Assembly (NCBI GenBank): GCA_030041305.1
Contig: JASHOC010000066.1
Coordinates: 1-35,534, forward strand
Origin: Acidobacteriaceae bacterium
GTDB lineage: Bacteria; Acidobacteriota; Terriglobia; Terriglobales; Acidobacteriaceae
Length of the DNA: 35,534 bases
Direction of reading: 5' to 3'
Shown: one piece after another, positions 1-7,733 of the stretch
Layout: each line of letters opens with the position of its first letter
How positions within the stretch are numbered: position 1 is the first letter of the stretch
Notes under the pieces: generated by a model
Seen by the model: only the letters and a program-made list of their open reading frames with translations
Database searches by the model: none
What the model was told of the DNA's origin: nothing
Translations under genes and position numbers: made by a program

Positions 1-20
1 ACACACGTTTTTTCAACTAT

Positions 21-57
21 GGAACGAAGCTCAGAAAAGAACTCTGACCTTCGTTCC
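21..57. repeat. 9-bp inverted repeat
   Basis: Arms GGAACGAAG (21-29) and CTTCGTTCC (49-57) are perfect complements around a 19-nt loop. No T-run follows. This is the first of three inverted repeats in the 300-bp leader before the OPT gene. It may be the terminator region of a gene upstream of the window; its function is unknown. Confidence 0.5.
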
Positions 58-72
58 CAACTCAAGTGTGGG

Positions 73-143
73 GCGGTGAGTGGCGGCGTCAAGGGTCAAG
101 ATGAACGCCAAAGAACGGCGCCCTTGACCCCGCCACTCACCGC
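73..143. repeat. 23-bp inverted repeat, one mismatch
   Basis: The arms at 73-95 and 121-143 are reverse complements over 23 bp with a single mismatch (C at 87), separated by 25 nt. The arm begins GCGGTGAGTGGCGG, and a related GCGGTGAGCGG recurs at 205-215. There is no U-tract, so a simple intrinsic terminator is not obvious. It could be a REP/MITE-like palindromic unit or a strong RNA hairpin. No protein-coding gene is supported over it. Confidence 0.7.
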
Positions 144-217
144 GATGCTTTCGTCTGCCTTGACAATAGCCAACGTCGTCATACACGGGATGACAGCGGC
201 AGTTGCGGTGAGCGGCC

Positions 218-236
218 GAAATGACGCCGTCATTTC
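218..236. repeat. 19-bp palindrome upstream of the OPT gene
   Basis: GAAATGACG-C-CGTCATTTC is a perfect 9-bp dyad around one central base, ending about 80 bp before the OPT start. The compact dyad looks like a dimeric-repressor operator. It lies about 50 bp upstream of the candidate -10 at 287, so control of the transporter is possible. The regulator is unknown. Confidence 0.45.
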
Positions 237-286
237 CGCGGGCGCCCTGTTCGCGGACGCCCTGTTAATCGACGGCCCTGCGCTGC

Positions 287-292
287 TACACT
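287..292 (+). promoter_or_regulatory. Candidate -10 (TACACT) for the OPT gene
   Basis: TACACT sits 25 nt before the OPT start codon in the context GCTGCTACACTC. No convincing -35 hexamer lies 16-18 nt upstream. The same TANNNT type of element precedes several other genes in this window. Confidence 0.35.
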
Positions 293-317
293 CGGCCTTC
301 ATAGGGAGAGCCCAGCA

Positions 318-2525
318 ATGACCACGCCTGTTCTATCGCCGAAGAAGGCGCCGGAGTTTCAGCCGTTCATTCCGCCGGATGAGAGCCGGCCGGAGTTTAC
401 GGCGCGGGCCATCCTGCTGGGCTGCTTTTTCGGCCTCGTGTTCGGGGCAGTGACGGTGTATGTGGGGCTGGAAGCGGGGCTTACGGTGGCGGCTTCGATC
501 CCGATTGCGGTGCTCTCGATCAGCATTCTGCGGGCGTTCGGGCGGGCCTCGATTCTGGAGAACAATATTGTCCAGACCACCGGGAACGCCGGCCAGTCGA
601 TCGCCGCCGGGGTCATCTTCACGCTGCCGGCGCTGATCTTTCTCGGCTTCGATCTTGAATACTCGCGGATCTTCATTCTGGCGCTGATCGGCGGATGGCT
701 GGGGGTGCTGTTCATGATCCCGCTGCGCCGGCAACTGATTGTGGAGGAGCACGGGAACCTCACCTATCCCGAAGGCACGGCCTGCGCCGATGTGCTGATC
801 GCCGGCGAGAAGGCGGGCTCGTTTGCCAGCCGAGTGTTTATGGGCCTGGGGCTGGGCTCGCTGTACACGCTGTTTCAAAACGAGTACATCTTCAAGGCCT
901 GGCCGGGCACGCCGGAGTACCAGCCGGACTTTGGGCCGGCGCACATACTGAAAGGCGCGTCGATCAAGGCCGACGCGACACCGGAGTATTTGGGGGTGGG
1001 GTATATTATCGGGCCGCGCGTGGCGGGGGTGCTGTTTGCCGGCGGCGTGTTTTCGTGGCTGGTGGTGATGCCGCTGATTTATTTTTTCGGCAAGAGCCTG
1101 GCGCATCCCTTGTATCCCGGCACCGTGCCGATTGCGCAGATGGGGCCAAGCGATTTGTGGTCCACGTATGTGCGGCCGATTGGCGCAGGCGCGGTGGCTG
1201 CGGCGGGGTTGATCACGCTGATCAAGACGCTGCCGACGATCTTCGCGGCGCTGGGCTCGGGGTTCAGCATGATGCGCAAGGGTGCGGGCGCGGCGCGGCC
1301 CATCCGGACAGAAGATGACCTGTCGATGGGGGTGGTGGTCGCCGGCTCGATTCTTCTGGTCGCGTGCATGTTCATTTTTCTGGAATTCAAACCGGTGCCC
1401 GGCGCGTTTACCGGCTGGGCGGCGAACCTGGCTGCTTCTCTGCTGGTGGTGGTGTTTGGATTTCTATTTGTCACCGTGAGCTCGCGCATTGTGGGGCTGA
1501 TCGGCAGTTCGGCGAATCCCATTTCCGGGATGACGATCGCCACCCTGATGGCGACCGCGGCCATTTTCCTGGTGCAGGGGTGGACGGCTCCGGCGTACGG
1601 AGCGCTGGCCATTTCGATTGGCGGCGTGGTGTGCATTGCCGCGGCCAATGCGGGCGACACGTCGCAGGACCTGAAGACGGGTTACCTGGTGGGCTCGACG
1701 CCGCGGTTGCAGCAGATCGCGCTGATCATCGGCGTGGTGGTGTCGACGGTGGCGATCGGGTTCACACTGCAACTGATGAACCGGGGGCTGGAGGAATTTC
1801 GCGCCATGTCGCAGCCGTGGGACCTGAACGCGACCCACCCCGGCGTGGCCATTCAGAAGGATGTCCGCGAGTTGCCCAATGAGTTTGCCGTGGAGGGCGC
1901 CGGATCGAGCAAGAGCGTGACTATGCACCGGAAGAGCGACTACGTGGTGCTGAACGCGCTGGGGTCGCCGGAGCTGGCGAACGGCAAATATCTGTATTCG
2001 CCGGCGACGAAGCGAATCGAGGTGCAGTGGATTCCGGGCATCGGCAGCGAGAAGGCCGCGGCGCCGCAGGCGCGCCTGATGGCCACGGTAATCAGCGGCA
2101 TTTTGAGCCGGAACCTGCCGTGGGGACTGGTGATGCTTGGCGTGTTTCTGGTGATCGGCGTGGAGTTGCTGGGCATCCGGTCGCTGTCGTTCGCGGTGGG
2201 CGCGTATCTCTCGATCGGCACCACGCTGGCGATTTTTGTGGGCGGGATGGTGCGCTGGTTTGTGGACGCGGCGGTGAAGAAGGCGGGCGAGGAAGCCGAG
2301 AGCGAGATTTCGCCGGGTTCGCTGTACGCCTCGGGATTGATTGCCGCGGGCGGCATTGTGGGGCTCTTGGGCGTGGCCTTGAAGCTCTATGAAAGCACCG
2401 TGGACAAAGGCGATATTCTCAACTTTCCGCACACGTTTTTGGATCATCAGGGGGTGTCGGTGTTGGCCTTTGCGATGCTGGCGTATTCGCTGTATCACTT
2501 TGCGCGCAAGCCGCTGAAGAAGTAG
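318..2525 (+). CDS. OPT family oligopeptide transporter
   Basis: A 735-aa polytopic inner-membrane protein of the oligopeptide transporter (OPT) superfamily, whose bacterial members are thought to import small peptides by cation coupling. Family signatures visible are the N-terminal block around residues 30-75 (GLVFGAVTVYVGLEAGLT), NIVQTTGNAGQSIAAG near residue 82, NLTYPEGTACADVLIAG near residue 145 and SANPISGMTIATLM near residue 400. A soluble insert lies at about 495-595, before the last membrane helices, and the C-terminus is LYHFARKPLKK. Length fits bacterial OPT proteins (about 600-750 aa). The ATG is preceded by GGGAGAG (304-310), a suitable Shine-Dalgarno. A decayed copy of the gene's 3' end follows at 3001-3111. 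It may work with the secreted S9/S10 peptidases at 11.4-15.4 kb (inference). Substrate is unproven. Confidence 0.93.
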   Translation: MTTPVLSPKKAPEFQPFIPPDESRPEFTARAILLGCFFGLVFGAVTVYVGLEAGLTVAASIPIAVLSISILRAFGRASILENNIVQTTGNAGQSIAAGVIFTLPALIFLGFDLEYSRIFILALIGGWLGVLFMIPLRRQLIVEEHGNLTYPEGTACADVLIAGEKAGSFASRVFMGLGLGSLYTLFQNEYIFKAWPGTPEYQPDFGPAHILKGASIKADATPEYLGVGYIIGPRVAGVLFAGGVFSWLVVMPLIYFFGKSLAHPLYPGTVPIAQMGPSDLWSTYVRPIGAGAVAAAGLITLIKTLPTIFAALGSGFSMMRKGAGAARPIRTEDDLSMGVVVAGSILLVACMFIFLEFKPVPGAFTGWAANLAASLLVVVFGFLFVTVSSRIVGLIGSSANPISGMTIATLMATAAIFLVQGWTAPAYGALAISIGGVVCIAAANAGDTSQDLKTGYLVGSTPRLQQIALIIGVVVSTVAIGFTLQLMNRGLEEFRAMSQPWDLNATHPGVAIQKDVRELPNEFAVEGAGSSKSVTMHRKSDYVVLNALGSPELANGKYLYSPATKRIEVQWIPGIGSEKAAAPQARLMATVISGILSRNLPWGLVMLGVFLVIGVELLGIRSLSFAVGAYLSIGTTLAIFVGGMVRWFVDAAVKKAGEEAESEISPGSLYASGLIAAGGIVGLLGVALKLYESTVDKGDILNFPHTFLDHQGVSVLAFAMLAYSLYHFARKPLKK

Positions 2526-2530
2526 GCGCT

Positions 2531-2773
2531 ATGGTGCTAAAGTTAGATCGAGGTGTTTGCGTGAAGCCCGGGAGAAAATTCACCGTCGTCATCGAGCGGG
2601 ATGAGGAAGGCTATCTCGTGGCTACGGTTCCCGGCTTGCGCGGCTGCCATACACAAGCGAAGAGCCTCTATACGCTGATGAAGCGTGTGCGCGAGGCGAT
2701 CGCGGTATGCCTTGAAGAAGAAGACCATCCCGGTTCCCTGGAACTGGTCGGCATTCAACAAGTCTCGGTATGA
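2531..2773 (+). CDS. hicB: HicB family antitoxin
   Basis: An 80-aa protein with the HicB fold core: KFTVVIERDEEGYLVATVP, then GLRGCHTQAKS and a helix (LMKRVREAIAVCLEE). This is the partial RNase-H-like domain that binds and neutralises HicA. It starts 5 bp after the OPT stop, and its TGA overlaps the hicA ATG (ATGA at 2770-2773), so the two genes are translationally coupled. The ATG at 2531 has a poor ribosome site. A GTG at 2561 lies 5 nt after GAGGTG and would begin the protein right at the conserved domain, so the true product may be 70 aa. The short length and lack of a C-terminal DNA-binding domain suggest the minimal HicB type. The partner toxin is frameshifted. Confidence 0.85.
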   Translation: MVLKLDRGVCVKPGRKFTVVIERDEEGYLVATVPGLRGCHTQAKSLYTLMKRVREAIAVCLEEEDHPGSLELVGIQQVSV

Positions 2774-2993
2774 CTCGCCTTCCGCGCGTCAAGGGAAAAG
2801 AGATTGTCCGGGCCCTCGAGGAGGCGGGCTTCCTCGTGGATCGGACGCGTGGCAGTCATATGTTTCTCAAACACCTCGACGGCGGGGCCACCGTTGTTCC
2901 CACACATTCCGGCGAAACCATAGGCCTGGCCTGATGAGGGCTATCCTGCGCGACGCTGAGATGTCGATCGACGACTTCGCGAACTTGCTCTAA
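2770..2993 (+). pseudogene. hicA: HicA-like mRNA interferase toxin, frameshifted
   Basis: The ATG at 2770 gives MTRLPRVKGKEIVRALEEAG, then a dsRBD-like HicA core with the catalytic-His context RGSHMFLKH, then VPTHSGETIG. A TGA at 2932-2934 ends it after 54 codons. The missing HicA tail (PGLMRAILRDAEMSIDDF) is present immediately downstream in the -1 frame and ends at 2991-2993. Adding one G to the GG at 2923-2924 restores a continuous HicA of about 74 aa. HicA normally binds and cleaves mRNA. This allele should be truncated and probably inactive, unless the site is a sequencing error or programmed slippage. Confidence 0.8.
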
Positions 2994-3000
2994 GCTGAAG

Positions 3001-3111
3001 ACCCACTTGCTACCACCCACCTTCCCCTTCCACGCCTGGGTCTCGGCGCTGGCGTTCGTGCTGCCGGCGTTTCGGCTGTATCACTTTGCGCGCAAGCCGA
3101 TGAAGAAGTAG
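3001..3111 (+). pseudogene. Decayed duplicate of the OPT transporter 3' end
   Basis: Reading 3001-3111 in frame gives a peptide ending ALAFVLPAFRLYHFARKPMKK-stop. It aligns with the C-terminus of the intact transporter (VLAFAMLAYSLYHFARKPLKK-stop). Nucleotides 3075-3099 match 2489-2513 exactly (25 nt), and the stop codons are exactly 586 bp apart. There is no start codon or ribosome site, so it is a remnant. Its position beyond HicBA suggests that the TA genes entered at, or were captured during, a tandem duplication or recombination of the transporter gene. Confidence 0.75.
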
Positions 3112-3132
3112 CGGGCGGTCCGGAGAATGGCG

Positions 3133-3942
3133 ATGGATCTGGGGCTCAGTGGCGGCGTTGCCGTGGTGACGGGAGGCGCCAACGGCATTGGGTTGGCCTG
3201 CGCTCAAGGGTTGGCGCGCGAGGAATGCCGCGTGGCGATTTGGGATATGGCGCCGGAGGTTAAAGATGTGGCGGCGGCGTTGGGCCGGGAATTTGGCGAG
3301 CCGGCGCTAGGGCTGCGCGCGGACGTGCGCGATTTTGCGGGCGTGCAAGCGGCGTTGCACGAGACCGAAGCAAAGCTCGGACCCATTGCCCACCTGGTGC
3401 ACGCGGCGGCGATTGGCTCGGGCAAGTTCGGCTTTCCGTTCACGAACCTGGCGCCCGAGGATTGGCGGCGCGTGTTGGAGGTGAACGTGATGGGCATGGC
3501 GCATGTGGCGCACGCAGTGGCGCCGGGCATGGTGGCCCGCAAACGGGGAACGATGGTGTTCCTGGCGTCGGTGGCCGGACAAATTGGGTCGCAGACCGAC
3601 CCTCCCTACAGCGCCAGCAAAGCCGCCAACATCAATTTTGCGCAGTGCCTGGCCAAGGATCTGGCGTCCAGCGGGATTCGCGTGAACGTGGTGTGTCCGG
3701 GGATGGTGCGGACCCAGCTGAACGAGCGGATTTGGCGGGCGTGGAATGAGCAGCAATCGCCGGAGAAGCGCCGATCGTTTGAGGTGTGGGGCGGCGAAAA
3801 AGTGCGCGCGGTGGCGCCCTTGGGCCGTTGGCAGGAACCGGGGGATGTGGCCGATATGGTGGTGTTTCTTTCCTCGAGCCGGGCGGCGCAGGTGACCGGG
3901 CAGACGATCAACGTGGATGGCGGGCAGGTGATGCACTGGTAG
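3133..3942 (+). CDS. SDR family NAD(P)-dependent oxidoreductase
   Basis: A short-chain dehydrogenase/reductase of 269 aa, the typical classical SDR length. It has the N-terminal cofactor motif TGGANGIG (TGxxxGxG). The catalytic triad is Ser146 (LASVAGQ), Tyr159 and Lys163 (YSASK), and the C-terminus is INVDGGQV, common in FabG-like members. It should reduce or oxidise a carbonyl or alcohol with NAD(P)H in the cytoplasm; the substrate cannot be read from sequence. The start at 3133 is preferred over ATG 3127 because GGAG at 3122-3125 is 7 nt from the former but only 1 nt from the latter. An 8-bp inverted repeat follows at 3995-4019 before the MFS gene. Confidence 0.9.
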   Translation: MDLGLSGGVAVVTGGANGIGLACAQGLAREECRVAIWDMAPEVKDVAAALGREFGEPALGLRADVRDFAGVQAALHETEAKLGPIAHLVHAAAIGSGKFGFPFTNLAPEDWRRVLEVNVMGMAHVAHAVAPGMVARKRGTMVFLASVAGQIGSQTDPPYSASKAANINFAQCLAKDLASSGIRVNVVCPGMVRTQLNERIWRAWNEQQSPEKRRSFEVWGGEKVRAVAPLGRWQEPGDVADMVVFLSSSRAAQVTGQTINVDGGQVMHW

Positions 3943-3994
3943 GCGTGGGCCCAGGGGCGGTTTAGGAGATCGTTTAAGCCCGCACTCTTCGATT

Positions 3995-4019
3995 GACCCA
4001 CGACCGCCAAGCGTGGGTC
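3995..4019. promoter_or_regulatory. 8-bp inverted repeat between the SDR and MFS genes
   Basis: GACCCACG (3995-4002) and CGTGGGTC (4012-4019) are perfect complements with a 9-nt loop. It sits 53 bp after the SDR stop and just before a TAGAGT hexamer (4028-4033) that could be the -10 of the MFS gene. It may be an operator or a weak terminator; there is no T-run. Confidence 0.4.
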
Positions 4020-4066
4020 CGATGCGCTAGAGTGCATAAGTAGGCCTCGAGCGCCCGAACAGAGCT

Positions 4067-5428
4067 ATGCACAGTCCGAAAACAGCCACCCGACCTGACG
4101 CGAAGATCGGCGATGCGCTCCTTTCTAAAGGGGTCGGGCCGGAACGCGCAACGCACATACGATTTTTCCTCTGTTTCTGGCTTTTTGTTCTGAGCGCGAT
4201 TTCGTTTCTCGATCGCACGAATATCTCCGTAGCCGGGATCCAGATCAGCCACGCTTTTGGTCTGGGCAATCAGCGCCTGGGGTGGATTTTTTCAGCGTTT
4301 CTGGTCGGGTACGCAAGTTTTCAGCTGCCGGCAGGAGTTTTGGCGGTGCGGTTCGGCCCGCGCCGGGTGTTGACGTTCGGGGTTCTGATATGGGGCGTCT
4401 GCAATGCGCTGACCGCGTTGCTGCCCTCAGGGTTTGCCGACGCGGTGCTGCTGCTGATCGGGCTGCGCTGCACGCTCGGCCTTGCCGAGTCAGTGATTTA
4501 CCCGGCCGCCAACCAGTTTGTGGCGCGCTGGGTGCCGCAAAAAGAGCGCGGCGTGATCAACGGCCTGATTTTCGCGGGCGTGGGCGCAGGGAGCGGCCTG
4601 ACGCCGCCCCTGCTCACCTGGCTGATTCTGACTTTTGGCTGGCGGGCGGCCTTCTGGTTCGACTCGGCATTGGGCGTGACCGGCGCCCTGGTGTGGTGGT
4701 TCATCGCGCAGGACGCACCCGAAGACCACGCTCGCGCGAATGCGGCCGAGCGCCGCGAAATTCAAGAAGGGCTGACCGCCTACGCGACCACCGCGGCCGA
4801 CGCCACGCGGGTGAGGGAACACAAGATCTGCTGGCGGGCCATTTTTTCGCGCATCGACCTTTTCGCACTCGCCCTGAGCTATTTTGCCTATGGATATACA
4901 GCTTGGGTGTTCTTCAGCTGGTTTTATCTCTACATGGCACAGGCGCGCGGCCTGGACCTGAAGACCAGCGCCTACTTCACCATGATGCCGTTTCTGTGCA
5001 TGACGGTCTTCTGCCTGGGCGGGGGCGTATTGTCGGATCGGCTGACGCGGCGCTTTAGCCTGCGCGTGGGCCGATGCGCGCTGGCTTCCGTGGCCATGTT
5101 TCTCACCGCGCTGTTCCTGCTGATCGGGTCGAGGATTCACGATGCGCTGACGGCGGCGATTCTGCTGGCGCTGGGCGCTGGATGCCTGTATCTATCGCAG
5201 AGCTCGTATTGGTCGGTTTCGACCGACATTGCCGGTCCGAACTCGGGCGTGTTCTCCTCGCTCGTCAACATGAGCTGCCAGATCGGGGCGGCGCTGACCG
5301 CCTCGCTCACTCCTTGGCTGGCCTTTCATTTCAACTGGAAGATGCCCTTCACGGTAGCCGCCGTTCTGGTGACGCTGGGGGCCCTGTCGTGGTTCGTGGT
5401 GCATCCCGAGCGGCCCATGGAAGTGTAA
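4067..5428 (+). CDS. MFS transporter, anion:cation symporter-like
   Basis: A 453-aa major facilitator with the expected 12 hydrophobic segments. After a charged 30-residue N-terminus come helix 1 (FFLCFWLFVLSAISFLDR), the TNISVAGIQI segment, and the WIFSAFLVGYASFQLPAG stretch typical of the anion:cation symporter (ACS) family that imports sugar acids and organic anions. The central cytoplasmic loop, about residues 215-260, carries the usual charged region. A fucosidase gene follows 114 bp later on the same strand, so uptake of a carbohydrate breakdown product is plausible but unproven. The start codon has only a weak ribosome site; no better in-frame start is seen. Substrate unknown. Confidence 0.88.
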   Translation: MHSPKTATRPDAKIGDALLSKGVGPERATHIRFFLCFWLFVLSAISFLDRTNISVAGIQISHAFGLGNQRLGWIFSAFLVGYASFQLPAGVLAVRFGPRRVLTFGVLIWGVCNALTALLPSGFADAVLLLIGLRCTLGLAESVIYPAANQFVARWVPQKERGVINGLIFAGVGAGSGLTPPLLTWLILTFGWRAAFWFDSALGVTGALVWWFIAQDAPEDHARANAAERREIQEGLTAYATTAADATRVREHKICWRAIFSRIDLFALALSYFAYGYTAWVFFSWFYLYMAQARGLDLKTSAYFTMMPFLCMTVFCLGGGVLSDRLTRRFSLRVGRCALASVAMFLTALFLLIGSRIHDALTAAILLALGAGCLYLSQSSYWSVSTDIAGPNSGVFSSLVNMSCQIGAALTASLTPWLAFHFNWKMPFTVAAVLVTLGALSWFVVHPERPMEV

Positions 5429-5445
5429 CGCCGCGGCGGCTTTGC

Positions 5446-5451
5446 TATAGT
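5446..5451 (+). promoter_or_regulatory. Candidate -10 (TATAGT) for the fucosidase gene
   Basis: TATAGT occurs in GCTATAGTGGC, 18 bp after the MFS stop and 92 bp before the fucosidase ATG. The -35 (TGTAAC, 17-bp spacer) is poor. It suggests the fucosidase may be transcribed independently of the permease. Confidence 0.4.
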
Positions 5452-5542
5452 GGCTCGACGGAAATTCGGCGCGGGAACGGGCGGTCCAAGATCGCGCCGG
5501 GTTGGAGTTGTCCGCCCTGCGCCGGCATTCGAGGAGAGAGCC

Positions 5543-6976
5543 ATGAACGGAATGGAAAGCACGAGACGGTGGTTTCTGAAACAGGCGGGCGCGGCGGGAG
5601 CGATGGCGCTGGCCGCGGGAAATGCTGACGGATTAGGGCTGACCGGCGTCGCGGGGTCCGGGGCTCAAGCCTCGGGCGCGGCGCCAACTGCCGAGAATGC
5701 GAAAGAAGCGGCGACGCGGGAGGCTCGCATGCAGTGGTGGCACGAGGCCAAATTCGGCATGTTCATTCACTGGGGTCTCTACAGCGTGATCGGCCAGCAC
5801 GAGTGGGCCAAGGAAACGGAGGGCATTCCGATTCCGCAGTATGAATTGCTGGCAAAGGACTTTCATCCCCAGCCGAATGCGGCGCGCGCCTGGGCGCAGT
5901 TGGCCAAGAGGGCCGGCCAACGATATATGGTGATGACCACCAAGCACCACGAGGGCTTTTGCAACTGGGACACCAAGCTGACCGACTACAACGCCATGCA
6001 GCAGGGCCCGGGGCGCGACCTGGTGGGCGAATATGTGGAAGCGGCCCGCGCTGAAGGGCTGCGCGTGGGCTTTTACTATTCGCTGATGGACTGGCATCAC
6101 CCCGATGGCGCGCGGTGCAAAACCGACGAGGCGGCGCGCCGGCGGTTCGTCGATTACACGCACGGGCTGATCCGCGAGCTGATGACGAATTACGGGAAGA
6201 TCGACATCCTCTGGTACGACGTGGATTGGCCGCTGACGCCGGACGAGTGGGAATCGGAGAAGATGAACGCAATGGTCTTCGAGCTGCAGCCCGAGATCAT
6301 CGTCAACAACCGGAATGGGCTGCCGGGGGATTTTTCGACGCCGGAGCAGCACATCCAGGCTTCCGAGGCCGGCCGCGCCTGGGAGACCTGCATGACGCTG
6401 AACGATAGTTGGGGGTTCAACCGCTATGACGACGCGTGGAAGACGCCGGAGGTGATCGTCGACAACCTGGCCACGGTTTCCAAGGGTGGCGGCAATTATC
6501 TCCTGAACATCGGACCTGAACCCGATGGCGCCATTCCGCCAGCTTCTGTTGAAGTGCTCCAGGCCGTGGGCAGGTGGTTGGACACGAACGGCAAAGCCTT
6601 CTACGGGACAGACCGCTGCAACGCCGGCGGCAATGTGAACGCCAACTATACGCGACGGGGGAACACACTCTACATTCATCAGCATTTCTGGCCGGGGCAC
6701 ACGCCAGCTGCGGAGTGGCTCAGTTTTTATCAGCCGGAGGTGGTCATCGCAATCGGCGGCCTAAAGCCGAAGGCGCTTGCGGCGCGGTTGCTCAAAACCG
6801 GCCAGAAGGTCGAGTTTACCCAGGACGAGTTCAGCCTGCGCCTGACCGGATTGCCCCTGGAGGCTCCCGATCAACCCGCCACGGTGATTGAGGTGGAGTG
6901 CGATGGCGAGCCGGTGGTGGATCACGCGGCGATGCGGCCGCTGTGGCCGCGGTACAGGGTGGGGATCAGCGGGTAA
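5543..6976 (+). CDS. Alpha-L-fucosidase (GH29), Tat-exported
   Basis: A 477-aa retaining exo-alpha-L-fucosidase of glycoside hydrolase family 29. The N-terminus has a twin-arginine signal (STRRWFLKQ, then an Ala/Gly-rich hydrophobic stretch), so it is exported folded. The catalytic domain begins WWHEAKFGMFIHWGLYSV near residue 65. TTKHHEGFCNWDT and the ILWYDVDWP segment follow, where Asp226 is the expected nucleophile. NIGPEPDG closes the domain near residue 325, and a C-terminal beta-rich region of about 140 residues follows. The ATG at 5543 has GAGGAGAG 5-12 nt upstream, whereas an upstream in-frame extension to 5450 lacks the Tat start and is rejected. It probably releases fucose from plant, algal or microbial glycans in the periplasm. 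Confidence 0.92.
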   Translation: MNGMESTRRWFLKQAGAAGAMALAAGNADGLGLTGVAGSGAQASGAAPTAENAKEAATREARMQWWHEAKFGMFIHWGLYSVIGQHEWAKETEGIPIPQYELLAKDFHPQPNAARAWAQLAKRAGQRYMVMTTKHHEGFCNWDTKLTDYNAMQQGPGRDLVGEYVEAARAEGLRVGFYYSLMDWHHPDGARCKTDEAARRRFVDYTHGLIRELMTNYGKIDILWYDVDWPLTPDEWESEKMNAMVFELQPEIIVNNRNGLPGDFSTPEQHIQASEAGRAWETCMTLNDSWGFNRYDDAWKTPEVIVDNLATVSKGGGNYLLNIGPEPDGAIPPASVEVLQAVGRWLDTNGKAFYGTDRCNAGGNVNANYTRRGNTLYIHQHFWPGHTPAAEWLSFYQPEVVIAIGGLKPKALAARLLKTGQKVEFTQDEFSLRLTGLPLEAPDQPATVIEVECDGEPVVDHAAMRPLWPRYRVGISG

Positions 6977-7240
6977 ATTGCGCAGCGAGGTCGAATCCTC
7001 GGGGAGGAAGTCCCATACTGGGGGAGGGCTGCGCCGGGCGACTGGCGCCGTTGCGGCGCGTGGCGCGGTGGTTTCAATCTTGCGAACCGAGCCGCCTTCG
7101 GCCCCGCGGTGATTTTTGCGCAGGCATGCCAACGCGCTCAAGATGTGTTCGGGATCACATCCCTTGGGCTTCTACATCACATCTCGGCAAGCTCCAAATG
7201 GCGCGTAATGTCCTCATGGACTCAGTCCAATGGAGGATTT

Positions 7241-7675
7241 ATGTTGAAGCGCCTTTTTTTGACCGCCTTGGCGGCGGCTGTGGTTGTGGGCATGGGATAC
7301 GCACAGCAATCCACGGCAAAGGTCACCATCCCGGTGAACAGGACACCGGCTTACAGCGGCAAGCAAATGTACACCAGCTATTGCGCGCCGTGCCATGGCG
7401 TCGATGGCCGGGGCAGTGGTCCGGTTGCCGCTGAATTGAAGGTTGCGCCGGCCGATCTGACTGGGTTGAGCAAGGATCATAACGGAAAGTTTCCGTCCGC
7501 GCATGTCATGGCGGTGCTCCAATTTGGTACGGAAACGCCGGCCCACGGCACCGCCGAGATGCCGATATGGGGTCCGGTCTTCGGGCAGATGGATCACCCG
7601 AACGCCACGCAGGATTTTCAGACCCTGAGAATCAGCAACCTGGCGCGCTACGTGGAGACGCTGCAGGCCAAGTAA
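7241..7675 (+). CDS. Small secreted c-type cytochrome
   Basis: A 144-aa monohaem cytochrome c. The signal peptide MLKRLFLTALAAAVVVGMG-YAQ is followed by the haem-attachment motif CAPCH (Cys48, Cys51, His52). A plausible distal methionine lies in the AEMPIWG segment, typical of class I cytochromes. It would carry electrons in the periplasm. The ATG at 7241 follows TGGAGGA (7231-7237), a strong Shine-Dalgarno; an in-frame upstream extension from 7109 has no signal peptide and is rejected. No oxidase or dehydrogenase partner lies beside it, so its redox partner is unknown. The 264 bp upstream of it hold no recognisable gene. Confidence 0.9.
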   Translation: MLKRLFLTALAAAVVVGMGYAQQSTAKVTIPVNRTPAYSGKQMYTSYCAPCHGVDGRGSGPVAAELKVAPADLTGLSKDHNGKFPSAHVMAVLQFGTETPAHGTAEMPIWGPVFGQMDHPNATQDFQTLRISNLARYVETLQAK

Positions 7676-7733
7676 ACGCGGCGCGGCGAGTTTTGCTTCC
7701 AAAGCAGGGCGTAATACCCTGCTGAGGGAGCCT

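Noticed and set aside
19..321. 100-codon plus-strand frame in the leader
   Set aside because: It runs through three inverted repeats, has no ribosome site and shows no protein signature; the OPT start follows it.
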